From Wuchereria bancrofti (Eukaryota > Nematoda > Chromadorea > Rhabditida > Onchocercidae), in contig SSBO01000007.1 of the NCBI GenBank assembly GCA_005281725.1, forward strand, positions 310,001-374,000: a stretch of 64,000 nt of DNA, in the 5' to 3' direction. The position numbers were made by a program, and so were the translations under genes. The notes under the pieces are model-generated. The model was given only the letters and a program-made list of their open reading frames with translations, was not told the DNA's origin and searched no databases. This document shows positions 12,358 to 26,000 of the stretch, piece by piece (the first letter of the stretch is position 1; each line of letters opens with the position of its first letter).

Positions 12358-15300
12358 TTTAAAGTAAGCTTATAAGAGAACGAAAAAGAGAGAGAGAGAA
12401 ACACACGCACAGCAATATATAGTTATGATTGAAACTTAGAAAAAAATGAATCCAAAATTGTCTTTTCCATTTTTTCTTTTTTTCAATCATTTGTTTTATT
12501 TCGTTTCTTCTTTCCTTCATTATTACTTTTCTTTTTCATCCTTATCCTCCTTCATTTTACTTATCCCTTTTTTTTCCACTTCTTCCAAATATTATCATCA
12601 ATACTAAAACTAACTGATTGGGTGTGGTTTCCTTTTCATAATTCAATTATTTTAATTTTTTAAGGAAATTTAAAACTGACGAAAAAAAGAAAACAAATCC
12701 ATCGGGAATTCCCATCTCTTCTTATCTCCTTTTCTTTTCTTCTTTCTTCCTCCTACCTTCTTTCTCTCTCTCTCTGTTTCGCCATTTCTTCTCGATATAT
12801 TTTTAGGAAAATTTTTTCTTTCCTTCTTTTTCTCCCTTTCACTGTTTACATAAAATCAAATATTTCAAAATATTTGATTCTGCTAACTTCGTTTTAAATA
12901 TATATTTGGAAACTGATAGGAATAAAACAAATAGACAAAAATTTTTATCAGCTAAAATTATAAAAAATATATCCTTCCCATAGGAAAATTATTGATAAAC
13001 TTTTTTTCGCCATTTACTCTTATTTTTATAATATAAATATTCATTGTCATATAAAATGAATAATATTTAAACATTTTGTTTGTTTTCTTTAAAAACAAAA
13101 AAATGAAAAATAGAAAAAAAACTTTAAATAGTTTGAAAAAAAAAGGAATAATATGTGTCAAATGTCCCATTTCAAATGATTTAATTAGAAGATAAAAGAA
13201 AAAAGAAAATGCGGGAAGAATAAAAGAAAAAGGAATGAAAAGAAATGATATGCAAAAATTAAAATCATAAATCAATTTTTCCTTTCATCGAACAAAATTG
13301 ATCCAATTTCTCTTCTAACATGCAAACAAACTCTTCGCATTCTTTTCTTCTCTTCCATTTTCCGCCATTCTTTTTCCGCTTCTCATTTATCTTTTCTTTG
13401 TTGAAAACATGGAAAAATATAAATTCTCTTTTTACTTAATTTGTCACTTCAGCAGAGGATTATGGTAGTAGGCAGATTTTCATCGTTTCAATTATATTTT
13501 CAATTCATTTGGGAATTTCGGTACGTACTCTTTTAAATGTGCTAAGTACTTTTTCCTTCATTTTTCTTCAAATCTTTTGTAATGAAGGAAGAAAATCAAT
13601 TTTCAAATTGCTTTATTGCAATAATTTTTTCTGTTTGTTCTTCTCTTTCGAAAAAGTGGAAAAAAAATAAACAAAAATAAACATTAAAATTAAAAAAATA
13701 TATTAAAAAACTAGGCGAAAATAAATATTAAATTTTGGAAAAAATATAAAATTAAATGACAGTTTAAGAAAACGATGAAAAAGTTTGAATATTTTTTACT
13801 TTTTTTTTGAATATATTTTTTCTGAATTTTAATTTGCTGTTTAAATTTGCTGAAAAATCAGATAAAATTCCTAGAAATGTGTATTCGATTTGAAATTTTT
13901 ATGACAGGACTATAAATTTAAACATATTTTCATAAAACATAACTTTACGTTAAAGTCGAAGATGTATCGTTAAACGGACATAAAATGTATTATCAATATT
14001 TTATAGTTATAATCAAATGTAGCGTAAATATAAAATCATTTTCACTTTTACGTTATAATCTACTGACATATGATAACATTAGCGCTCTTAATTAATTTCT
14101 ATAATGTGCTAATTGCTAAATACAGTATTCTTAGTTGCATGACATAAACATCAATAATCAAATTATTATCATTCATTATCAGCAAGTTGTATGATCAATC
14201 TTTCTGGACTACTTTAACGATGATAACTATAATTGTTAACTTATTCCGTGAAATCTTTAATGATTAACCAAGCTTTTATCAGTTCTATTCAATCCAAAAG
14301 TATGCTATCATCCATTACCGCACTACGGCAATTCATTGTCAAGTTCTGTTCATTTCACATATCAGCTTATCACCTATCCTAGATGTAATGAGCTTATCAT
14401 ATAAACGCAAATTATCCATATCAAATAATTCCCAATATAACTTTGAGCTTAGAGGTCAAATTTAAGAAATTTTTGTTACACATTTACTTTAAATATGAAC
14501 AAAATTACTTTTTTTGTTTTTACTTTTTGTTGTATAAAACAATAAAAAAAGATTATTATTTTCAGTACGAACGAATGAATAAAACAAAAAAACGAACAAA
14601 TTGAGAAGAGAAAAGGAAGAGGGAAAAGGTTAATGACGAAGAGAAGAGGTCATGCACCGTATGATACAGTGATGAATAATATAAATTTGGCACCGTTAAA
14701 GACTACTTCTTGAATTAGTAACATTGCTAACGGTAAGAAATAATTTAATTTCTTAAAAAAAGAAAAAAATTAAACAAATTATATCAATTAATTTCTCAAA
14801 TTTATCAACATAATGTTTCCGATGACGTAAAAATGAAAAACAAAAAGGAAAAAGGACCAGATGAGATATAACAGAATTTTAAATTACAAATATAATAAAA
14901 GAAAGTAAATAAACTTCAAAACAATCGTTGAGTAAAAAAGATATAAAAAAAATAATTTCAGACAAAATAGCCAAGATAAATGAAAAGAAAACATAAAGAA
15001 AAAAATGATATATCAAAAATTCTGTTTCATTAGTAAGAAAAGAATGTTAGATCAAAGTTGAGTGAAAAAAAAAGTTGGAATATGTGTGAAGCCTAATGAA
15101 ATACAAGAAATAGTCAACATTAATATTCCAGGAGAAATTCGTTCACAATTTGTTCATATCATGTAATCCACAAAATGTATGATCGCTGTACTACATCAGC
15201 CGTTTCAGGTAAAACGAATACTTCATAACAAACTCGGAAAATCTCCAACATCTGAAGTTCTTTAAAACAAAATTCTGTAAAAGAAAAAAAAAAATAGTCG

Positions 15301-16186
15301 ACAAGTTACTAATTTTGCAAATAGCCAGCCTAATGAAGACAACTTATGATGTCGACTTAATTATCCAGCACTTTAGTCGATTCATTAATTAGTTATTAGT
15401 AATTATATGTAATGTAATAAAACTGAAATATACTACTGTTAATCGGAAAACTATTTCCATGGCATATGCAAGAAATTTGGAGATAAATTTTTAAATAACG
15501 ATACAGAACATAGAACGGACGTAATTCGCTAAAATGTGGATGATCTTTACTCAAGCCACCGCCAAATACTTCCTGTTTTAAAGAAAGAAAAAAAAAACAT
15601 AATTTGAGAAGAACTAAGGAATAAAAGATTAAAACGCGATTAAATTCACGAAGAAACAAGCAGAATCCACAGATAAGACAGGAAATCTAGCAAGAATAAC
15701 ACAGAAAATTCCGTACGAAAAAACATATAAAACAAGGAGGGATAAAAATATGCGTTAAACTCAAATGATCCCATACCAACAAAAAATTGAATAGAAAAAC
15801 GAATAAATTATATGGGCAGGAAAAAACACTGCCAAAAGAAAAAACTGAAATCTTACAATCTGATAAGACAAGACAAATTCACAATTATGAGGAACAGACT
15901 GAAAATGAAATACAAGATATAAAGTCTTTAAAAAACTAAACATACGAAATATCCATAGTAGCCTAATAAGGGTATTATCACTTTAAAAGTTTTTATAAAA
16001 ATATAATTGGAAGAAATGTAGAATACACTGCTAGGGATTTTAACACAAATGTAAGTCGACCGTTCTAAATATGAAAACAGTTCCATCACTCACAAAATGC
16101 AAAATTTCAGACAAGCTTTGAGGTGAGCGTATAAACTTAAAAAATAAAATATTTCGCAAAAAGTTATCAGCTGGTCAGATCAAATG
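12358..16186. other. AT-rich intergenic region
   Basis: 5' flank of the homeobox gene and 3' flank of the helicase gene. It holds a GA run at 12387-12400, long A/T tracts, and a dense set of TTATCA/GATAA words at 14060-14420. No supported gene was found. A 264-nt minus-strand open frame at 15396-15659 has some coding-like composition but no recognised family; it lies 0.5-0.8 kb past the helicase stop and may be 3' UTR. Confidence 0.5.
12623..12630 (-). promoter_or_regulatory. TGTGGTTT Runt-type site upstream of the homeobox gene
   Basis: A TGTGGTTT word lies 266 bp upstream of the homeobox ATG. It is preceded by GATTGGG, giving a word very like the duplicated one at 8.1 kb. Binding is not shown. 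Confidence 0.25.
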
Positions 16187-19100
16187 TCAGCTAGCTTGGT
16201 CGTCTTTCCGCGATCCTTTGCTACGGCCACGGAGTCCACTACCACGGTAACGATCGGACCTTCCTCCTAAAAATATCGAAATTTTGCTCTATTAATAGGA
16301 AAAGTGACTGAAACGAAAATTAAGAAAGCTTAACAAAAAAAAAAAAAAAAACATACGTCCACCTCCTCTAAAATATGCGAGTGGCATTCGATAAACATCT
16401 GATGGTGCAACACAACATGCTGGTGGGCTTTTTCTCCAGTGCCTCAAAGATTATTGAAAACGCTATAACAAAGTGCACCTGCACAAATAATGTGAGAAAA
16501 AACACATGCAAATACCATTTTGTGCTCTGGTTAATCTAATCTAACGACAATAAATTTTAGTAAAAATTTCACTAATCTATGTTTGATTTAGATATCGAAT
16601 CTAGGAAAACTGCAACAAGGATTAATCCTTGAAAAATCGAACGGTGCGAAAATTTACCAGTCTCTTCGACGATTTTCTCGTCGTCGTTCTCTAATTCCTT
16701 CACTATTGCGCTGTTCTTGCTGTTCCTCTACTGCAAGTATCTGTCATGAAATGTCGAAATCCAAAAACAAAAATAGGGTGAAAAGATGATGCATAATTAA
16801 TAATATAGAGACAATTCAAAATTATCTGTCATTTCCCAAATATGCCTTCTTAGTAAAAACTTGTTTCCATATTACGAACCGAACAAACTATATCCCAAGA
16901 AACACTCGAGCATACAGCACTGCCATAACAATGCAGGTTTAGAAAATGAGCCGGTGATTTATTTCTAATCGCTATGCAAACAAACCCAGAACACTGTTTA
17001 ATTACATGCAAATTTGTTCATCCTTTTATAATATTCAAGTTAGGAAAGTGAAGAACAATAAGAAAAAACTCCATAAATTCCGGTTAACATAAGTGTTAAG
17101 CAAACTGCTTGTTATAGGAATACATCTAATTAACATCAATATGACTAAAAGATACACAACTCATAATGATATACATAAAAAAGAAAAATAACCTTTGGCT
17201 ATATCAACTGATCGATTTGATTGTGGTCTCGACCTATTTACAAACTGTCGGAACATTCGTCGAATACGTTGATCGTCCGGTCGTAAATGATAGGGAACAA
17301 AATGTCCATGTCCTGATCTCTGAACGACCGTAACTGTATCATCAGTAGTTTCCTGCCGTTCGTTTGATTCTTCAGTATTTCGTAATTCCTGTGATAAGTC
17401 GTCACCAGCTGAAGTATTATTCTGTTCCACTTCCACATTCATTACTAGTTTTCCATTTGTTATTCCGACTTCTTCCAACGTACTCATACATGGATCTTCG
17501 GGAACCTAAAAGTACTTTTGTTTTAACTAAGTACAAAGAATCTATCTTCCATATTCTCTTTTCCTCTCCAGTACTTCCATAGTCTTTCGCACGATTCTTA
17601 AAACCACTTGTAACTGTAAGTGATGAACAACAGAACAAACTTGTTCTTCTTCAAGTGGAAGTGATCGTGCACTAAAAGTGTCATCATTAGGTTCATTTGA
17701 ATGTGTGCTCGCTGCGGCATTCTCTTCTTCAGGAGGGTAGGACAAATGACCGTTGTTATCGATCCCTAAAACAAATAAATCTTCTACAATTTCAAAACAT
17801 GAGCAACAATATTTTTGGATCCATCAAATCAAAAGTTTCAAAAGTCTCTTGAAATTCGAACTTTCATCAATTTCGAGAGATTGTATACTGGGTCCACCAC
17901 AGAAGTCAGCTCGATTGTCTGGGTTTGAAATTCCATTGGATTGTTTTGGTTGTTGATTTCGTGTCATAAAATAAGAACTAGAACTACCAACAGAGGTTTC
18001 TTTTTGACATTGCTCTTCTGCGTGACCTAGAAGTTGTTGACGACGAACGGGTCGTTCATTTGCTATCTAAAAATTTTGAAACTAAGAAAATTGGAAATAG
18101 ATTTTAGAATTTCCTAAATTTGTATAATTTCGTTTCGAAAAACTTTGAAATTCCGTAAAACCAGGAAATGAATGACCCCTAAGTTATTCTACTCTCAAAA
18201 ATAATAAAACATTAAACAAAGGAGAATTTTAATTATGCAAAACCTCTTTATATCTACCTCATCATTTGCTGAATTCGAGGAACGTTCTTGATATCCTGGC
18301 AAGTCAGTACAGTCTGCAAAGCCAGTGCGAATATGGTCTTCCAATAATATCTGATTTATGGTTGCAAGCAGTTCCTTCAAAATGAAGTGGTAAATTTAAA
18401 TCAAATTCCAGATCTTGTAAAGAAAGCATACCAAACATCTCACGATTTAATCTATCTTGAAAATTAAGTGCTTTTATTCGCAGCACTAAGCAAAGGACCA
18501 AGTCCAGAAATGAATATCCATTGTAGATAAGTGAAGTGTGAAATGAAGCCATGCAAACAGCATTCAATATCAAATGGTACCATACCAAAAACGATAACAA
18601 TTAGAAGAAAAGAAGAAACCTTAGTTTCCTCGGTTTCCGGGCGATCGGGTTGTTTCATTACAAATATGAAATAAGTCATCAGCTTGACACGCAGTTTTAA
18701 CATTAATTGCATATCCTGAAAGTAATTTCTGACTCATTTTCTTGCTGAGAGTCAGAAAGAATAAAAGGAGAGGTAAGAAAGAAAACTACATAAATTAGCT
18801 TGACAATATAGAATTAAATACATCGGACACACGAATTAAATACACCTAATTTTAAAAAATTATTAAAATTTTAAAGGACATTTCATAAACTAACCTCAAA
18901 TTTCCATCGAAAAACCAGCCACGGTTCAAGCGCAAAGACGCATTCGTCGGTGTTCGAATCCGTGTCTGCATCATCATTTAATGCAAATTCATCACCTAAA
19001 ATTAATAAGCTATTTTGCTAGTTTAAAATACAAAAAATTTTTACGGCAGAATGTCGAATATAAGAAATTTGTTTGTAATGAATAAATTACATTTTCAAAA

Positions 19101-20014
19101 AAGCTAATCAACTTGCCTATAGAGTAGTCATTCAGAACTTCACGTTTAAGATGAATTGGACCAGCAAACAACAATACAGATAGCGGTGGAACAGCGGTAA
19201 CCGTTCGCAACTTAAAAAATTAATGGTTTGCTTCAAATTTTAAGTAGAATTTGAAGACTTTTAGAAAATACGGATTAAATTAGTAAACACACTGAAAGGA
19301 AAAAGATAACAGTAGCATGATAACAGTAGCATCAGCAATAACCTACACTTAAGTTATCACCAGTTTTCGACAATTCCTGAAAGGCAAGGTATTCAATAAC
19401 CGGTTCCGGTTTCCCCAATTTTCCAACTCCCACTGCATTCATTCCATTAGATGAAGCCTGTCGTTTAACCGCACAACCATATGGTAACGATGCAACTTCG
19501 TTACTATAAAAATTCAAATTCTAAAAATTTAATTCAACAGCCCTTGCACCAAAATCAAAGGAATAGCCAATTTTATAAAGCACTAGTATGTTAGAAAAGT
19601 TCTTGATCAAGAAAACCTGATCAATGTTTCTATGAGATTGATTCATTACAAATGTAAGATTCTTTATAAAAGGTTTCTTCGTGAGATTCTTTATAAAGTA
19701 ATTGTTCCACCGTTTCAGGAATTAGAGATCTGAATATGGTTTCTAAGTGAAACCAAGCAGAGATTAATGAAAGTAAAAAAAAGCCTTTCCTAAATAACAT
19801 GATTAAATGATTAGAAATTTCCGAATACCTTGTACGTATTTTTCGAATCTGGCCACCAGAACGGGTAAAACCAATATTAGGGTAACTACCCGCTACAATT
19901 GCTGCCTGAATCATTGGCCATGAATTACTATATCGATTTAAATCGGGATCATCTGCTGACCGACAGTTTGCGGGTAACAGTCGAAGTCTTTGCAGTTCCA
20001 TGAATAGTTGCTGT
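16187..20014 (-). other. YTHDC2-like OB-fold region and C-terminal Arg/Gly-rich tail
   Basis: Exons 19829-20014, 19347-19503, 19117-19210 (GC donor ATAG|GCAAGT), 18895-18995, 18620-18715, 18258-18374, 17862-18066 (or ending 17889), 17641-17765, 17193-17505, 16658-16730, 16357-16442 and 16187-16266. The first four carry the OB-like region (SWPMIQAAIVAGSYPN, VTAVPPLSVLLFAGP, DECVFALEPWLVFRWKFE). The rest is polar, Glu/Asn/Gln-rich, and ends in RERRRENRRRDWHWRKSP and an RGG-like tail (FRGGGRGRSDRYRGSG) before TGA. No YTH aromatic-cage region is visible. The tail should bind RNA or be arginine-methylated; that is inference. Confidence 0.85.
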
Positions 20015-23000
20015 CTATAATTTATTATCAAAAGCAAGCGTGAATCGGTAATGGCGTGTAAGTAACCCATACAACTGATTGCAATGTGATCAAAACCACT
20101 CAAGAAAAAAAGGAACTGAAGCGCCAGAATAACTCTGGATCGTCCAATCATTCATTCTAATGTAGGCAGCACAACTTAATATCACTCTTTCCAACAAAAA
20201 ATTCATATCAACTTCTGAATTAATGAATCGAAAAAAAAAGGTTAAAAAATCCCTTTAAAGAATCACTAATCATAATTACAATGAAGATATATATTACCGA
20301 GCTTCCACCCCAAAGTAAGAATATTTGTTAATGAGCTGAAAAGTTTAATCCATATTGTGCTCCCAAACTTACCTCAACAAGACACTGTCAATGACAGAAC
20401 CAAAAACAAAAAGCTCATTTTTTTAAACACTTTTCTACATTAATTTCACCCAATCTACGCAAAATACGCAGCTAGCTCTTCATTTTAATCACATGACAGT
20501 AAATCAATTTTATTTTAAAAATACAACGATACAAATTCACCTACCGAATACCAACGATCATTCGCATCGCACTGAGGGATAAATAATTACTCATACAAAA
20601 ATTCGATTGCCCATGAGGGGGTAATTTTGTGAATGCGTTATATATTCTTAAAAATGTCATATGATCGGAATAATCAAAGCCGGCGAAAATATCACGTGCC
20701 ATCATTGCAGAATTTCGTTCTTCTCGCTCACCACTCGGTGGCAACACAACTACAACAGCAACTATTTTTATGATGAATGAAACACAAATATAAAAAAATA
20801 GAGAAAATAAGACTATGTGACTAATATTCAAAAATAAACGTAACTTACAGGGATCACGATGCGACAGAGTGGCAACAAGTGTTAAAACCGGACTTAAGCA
20901 TTTCAGGCAAATACCAAAAAGAAGAAATCGAGCTAACTGCGGACACAACGGAAGTTGTACAATATGACGTCCAAGATCAGTTAAATCGGGTTCACCATTT
21001 CGGTCACGAGCATTTGCAAAGTATGAATTATCTGTTAGATGTGACATCTGCGATGATTCCTGTCGACTTTTGAAAACTGCACCAATTTGCTGCAAATATA
21101 TTTGTAAAAGTTTTTATTGCTGTTTACAGATTATACTCAGAAGATGAATGTGGTACTAATCATACGACCAAAGAATTATAATTAAAGGGAAACGCTCTCA
21201 CAAATAAGAGAAAAACTTTAAAAATTCCTCAAGCTGTTGAATTTCTGATACAAATTAAAAAACAATTGCAATTTTTCGCATCTAAATATGATAACCTCAA
21301 GGAATTCAAAACTTCGATCTATAGCCATCGCTGCTGGTGGTTCTGGTGCATTAAGCAAAAACTGTCGAACTGAATATTTCCGTGGAGCAAACATTTTTGC
21401 ATGCAAACATACTTCATGAATAGCGCTTCTTTTCATTTCAGGCAACTAAAAGTTTAGGATTTATTGAGAAATTTAATTGACCATATTTTGAATTTGAAAA
21501 ATTTAAGTAACCATATTTCGAATTTTGAACTAATGTAAAAAATGTGTCAAAGACCTGAGTTGGATTCATTCTTGCATAATCTTCCATTGTGAACAGTCGA
21601 AAACAGTAACCACTTCGACATCTTCCAGCTCTGCCAGCTCTTTGTTCAGCATTAGACTTTGCTATCCATGTCATTTTGAGTTGACTGATACGTGTTGAGT
21701 AATCGTAAATTTTCTAAAGTGTACAGAAAGCATGATTAAGATATCTCAGGTTTTCCATTATTTTTTATACACCATAGAAATATGTTAGTAATATTGAACA
21801 ATCAAGGAATCAAGAAGTACGGTCAAAAACGAAACACGGCTATGCTCCTTCACATCTGAGGAACAACTACAGTGACGTTGGAGACATATCAAACCATCTT
21901 CCCAACTTTAATATTGATATAAGGAAGAACTTTAATACTATACATATGAAAAAATAAGGAAGTAAAGTTCTGAAAATAACGAAAAGTTTGAACCGTTACC
22001 TCCTTAACTTTCCCACAGTCAATCACGAAAACAACATCATCGATTGTCAAACTTGCTTCAGCAATATTCGTACTCAAAATCTGCAATTCTCTTAAATTTC
22101 ACTATCCTCATTTGCGACCCTAACTGAAATTAAAAGCCTCTAGAACGGTGCAGAATTATGTTTCACCTTTGACTTCTATTCGTATTTCACTTCACTTTCC
22201 TTATAAACCGTTATATGGGACGATTAATTTGAACAGATAATGTAGCTTGAAACGTACCACTTTACGATAACCGCGACCCACTGGCTCGAACACACGCTGC
22301 TGATCTTGACTGCCCATTTGGGAGTGAAGGGTGAAAATTGCTGGCTTTGTGGAACAGCCTTGCATTTTAATAGCTTTCTCACGTACGGCCAAAATATCTT
22401 CATAACCAGGTAAGAACACCAGGATTGAACCTGAAAAAAGTTTTTTAACCTCTAACTACTTTGACCAAAAAAGTATTTCATTCATAAATATCACAACAAC
22501 AATTACAACAACCATGAAATCTCTCTTTCAAATATTGACATTCAAATATAAAATAACCAGAAAAAAAAAACAAAGAAAAACCAAACAATTTTTATACTTA
22601 TTTTGCTTTCTTTGTAAAGATATCTCAAAAATACTTCATATAAACATAAAAAAGCCAACCATGAACTGGGCTGTCCATGCAGTAATTGATAACAGCTACC
22701 GTTAAATCCGTATCAACACTTTCCAACCATTGTTCACCACCGGATATCATATATGACTGTAAAACGCATATGCAAAATAATCGAATTTTTTTCCATTATT
22801 CCTTTCTTACTTAACAAACTAAATTTATCACATATCCATTTACATTTATATAAATTTATCACATATCCATTTATACAAAATGTATATATATATACATTTT
22901 GTGATTTGTGTTGTTTTAAATATTTTCAATTTGTATATAAAAGATCTTATTTTTCAAACAAAAATTGTAGCAAGTGAAGACTTACATCAACTAAGTAAAT

Positions 23001-26000
23001 AGTATCCAAATTAGTACGTCGCAGAATTTCCACATATGACGGGTCAAAATGTGGCGGACGATCGCGCAAACACGATACGTAGTATTCTTGGTCCCAATGA
23101 GGCTAACAAGGTATTTAATACAACAACAGTAAATCATCTTAAGTCAAAATTAGTTTGAACAAAACCTACTAGACAGCGAACAAATTTCTCTACATTCTTG
23201 GTTTACTAAGAAGGGAACGGTGAGTGAAAGAACAAAGAAACCCTTATTACTGATGCCAGGCTTGAAAGTTGCAAACATGAAGATGACAAAACAAACATAC
23301 CGCATCTCGTCGTCCTGAGTGGCCACTTGACAATGAAAATGGCATTGGCGACCTGAAAACAATTAAAATAAAAAGAAAAACACATCAAAAAAATCTTGAA
23401 CCAACATAAAGACAAAATAACAAGATATGTTTATTCAAATTTAAAACAGAAACACGGCCTTAAAATTTCATGAAATTAGTAGATAATATAAATGGAAAAT
23501 CATAAACGGTTATAAAATAACAGTAATAAATACCCCTGATTAGAAAAATTTGATCCACTAGAATTCCACTGAGTCCCAAATCCGTCTGTATTATTAGCAG
23601 ACATAAAGAATTTTGGAGGTTGCGTGTAATCTTGTATATTTGGAGGCTGTAAATCATTGGTTTCATTGGATATTTAATAAGCTGAATAAATATAAGAAAG
23701 TATTCAATTCTTCCAGTTATTTCAGGACATTTGAGACTATCAAATTATGCTTTTTGGTCTTAGGCTATGGCCACAATTGTATCGCTTTATCTATTTTGCC
23801 AACAACTTTTCCTTTTTTCTTTTCACTTATAACAATTCAAACTCAATCCGCTGCTATTATTGAATCATACAACACTAACAGACTCATTTCCGATCAGACC
23901 TTGCAATTGGCTACGTCTAGAGTACAAAGTTACCATAACGTAGTAATTTTGGCAATCATTTTGCGCCGGCATTACATGATATGCTGCATACATCATTTGC
24001 GGCCCACCGACATATGATGCCATCATACCATATGGAGTCACCGGAATCTGTTGAGCATATACACAATTTGGTGGTGGTTGAGAATAATTGAAACCCTAAA
24101 AACAATGAGTCAGAAATTAAAATTAAAAAAATTTTCGAAAAAATTCTCACTCGTACTTACTATCAGCATGGATTTGCCAACATGCTAAACAGCTGAAGAA
24201 TACTTTTAAAAGAAGTGCTTATGTTCTAGTAAAATATTTGCGAAGTATCTCAATCCTCGTTAATGAGATTTTGAGATCCTAAACAAAATTTCGAGTTAAA
24301 TTATGTGCCACTTCTATCCCTACTAAAATTCCCAAACCTTTAAACCACTTATGCCTCCGTTCATCGATGTATTAATATTTATCAGAAATTTCCTCGTCAT
24401 ATGTTTCCGGAACTTTTTCCGCCAACAAGCAACAATTTTCAAAAAGATCTGAAGACTAATTAAGAAAGAGAACTTACGGCTAATCCATTCGGCGATGGGT
24501 ACATCTGGTAACCATCATAAAATGTCGGTTCTTGATAACAGCCATTTTGTTCACCATTTCTTATATTCATTTGGCTATACATTTCAGTTAAACTGATCTG
24601 TCCTGAAAAGCGTTTCTTAACTTTCATTCTGAAGTTGAGTCACAGTTTATAGTTTAATAATGGAATAAAACTGACCATTGCAATTTGTGTAATAGCCTTT
24701 TTCTTGATGTGAATTTGAAGAGATTCTGCAAGATATAAACTTTGTTAATTTTTTGTATTCCAGAATTTATGTCCATTTTTTCCTGCTTCTTGGTAAAGCA
24801 ATAACCAAAATCAACGCAGATGAAACAAAACACTCTATGCACTTCAACAAATAAATGTAAATCGTTTCTTATGCACACCCACTTTACCCCTAAGAACATA
24901 ATATACCGTGTACTTTATACGCTGAAGATAAAATATTACCCATACATAAACAGCTAATTCATTCAGAAAAAATAACCATCTGATTAATCCTAACTTAAAC
25001 AATTATCTCTCAGTTAAACAATCTTTGACCAACGACATACGATTCGCAAAGTTACTTCAAATGCTTTCCAACCGTTTACCCAATTTTACCGCATTTGTCG
25101 AAAAAGTTAAAGTAGCCTTGGGATAAAGGAAAGAAAGAACCAACTGTGGACATAACTGCCGATTATTGAACTGACTGATCACTACTGGAGATAAATGATC
25201 ACTTGCAGTAGCAGACGCAATTCGTCGTGACGACATAACTTCATAATTACTATTCATTTCATCGCCACTCTAAATAACAAAACTGATTTACAAGAACGAC
25301 AGGGCGCTAGAAGTCCGTTTCCGTAAATTTTCATCATAGCACTAAAGGGCTTACCTTTTTTTTACTACTACGTCCTTGATGCATTTTTGAATCATCATAA
25401 TTTTCAGAACGAAATTCATCCACTTGAGGAAAACTGTAAGAAGAAACAATGAAATATTTAATGATTTAGAACAAGCTTAAACTCTGCAAAGTTGAAACAG
25501 ACTTTGAGACCGCAACTTCACTGATTTCCACTCGAAAAATTCTGTCTATTTACAGCTGATTAACTTCGTAAAGTTATCAAAAGTTATCTTCCCGAAGGTA
25601 TCGTCAAACTTCGTCGTTTACAATTGTCCCACTGAGAAATATATCGATAAATTATGGCTTTGGCAATATTACGCTTCAATCTCATTTGCTCATCCTCTAC
25701 ATCATTAGCTAAATAATGGCGAAATTCGCCATTGACTGAAATAATTTCCTAACTTAAAACATAAAATACTTGCCTATTATAAGCTTGATCATCGTTCAAG
25801 CTCCTCGCAGTCTTGCCAAAAAAAGTACCACCAGTAAACGAAGACGCGTGCTTGTAATCTGTCAGTGCCAGTATTTCCGGTAAATAGAACATTTCTACCT
25901 TATGTAATGTGGATGGTACTGAAATCAAGAAAAACAAACATTTCCTTCTGTGCAGTAAATAACAAATTAAATGACGGTGCCAATTCTGCCATAAAAACAT

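Noticed and set aside
15060..15165. Plus-strand open stretch with KPNEIQEIVNINIPGEIRSQ
   Set aside because: Short, no start or clear splice partners, no recognised family; may be chance.
15396..15659. Minus-strand frame containing EVFGGGLSKDHPHFSELRPF
   Set aside because: Has an acceptor-like CAG but no in-phase link to the helicase exons and no known family; treated as 3' flank.
18945..18970. TTCGAATCC resembling a tRNA T-loop
   Set aside because: Lies within a confirmed helicase exon (DTDSNTDE); no acceptor stem or cloverleaf.
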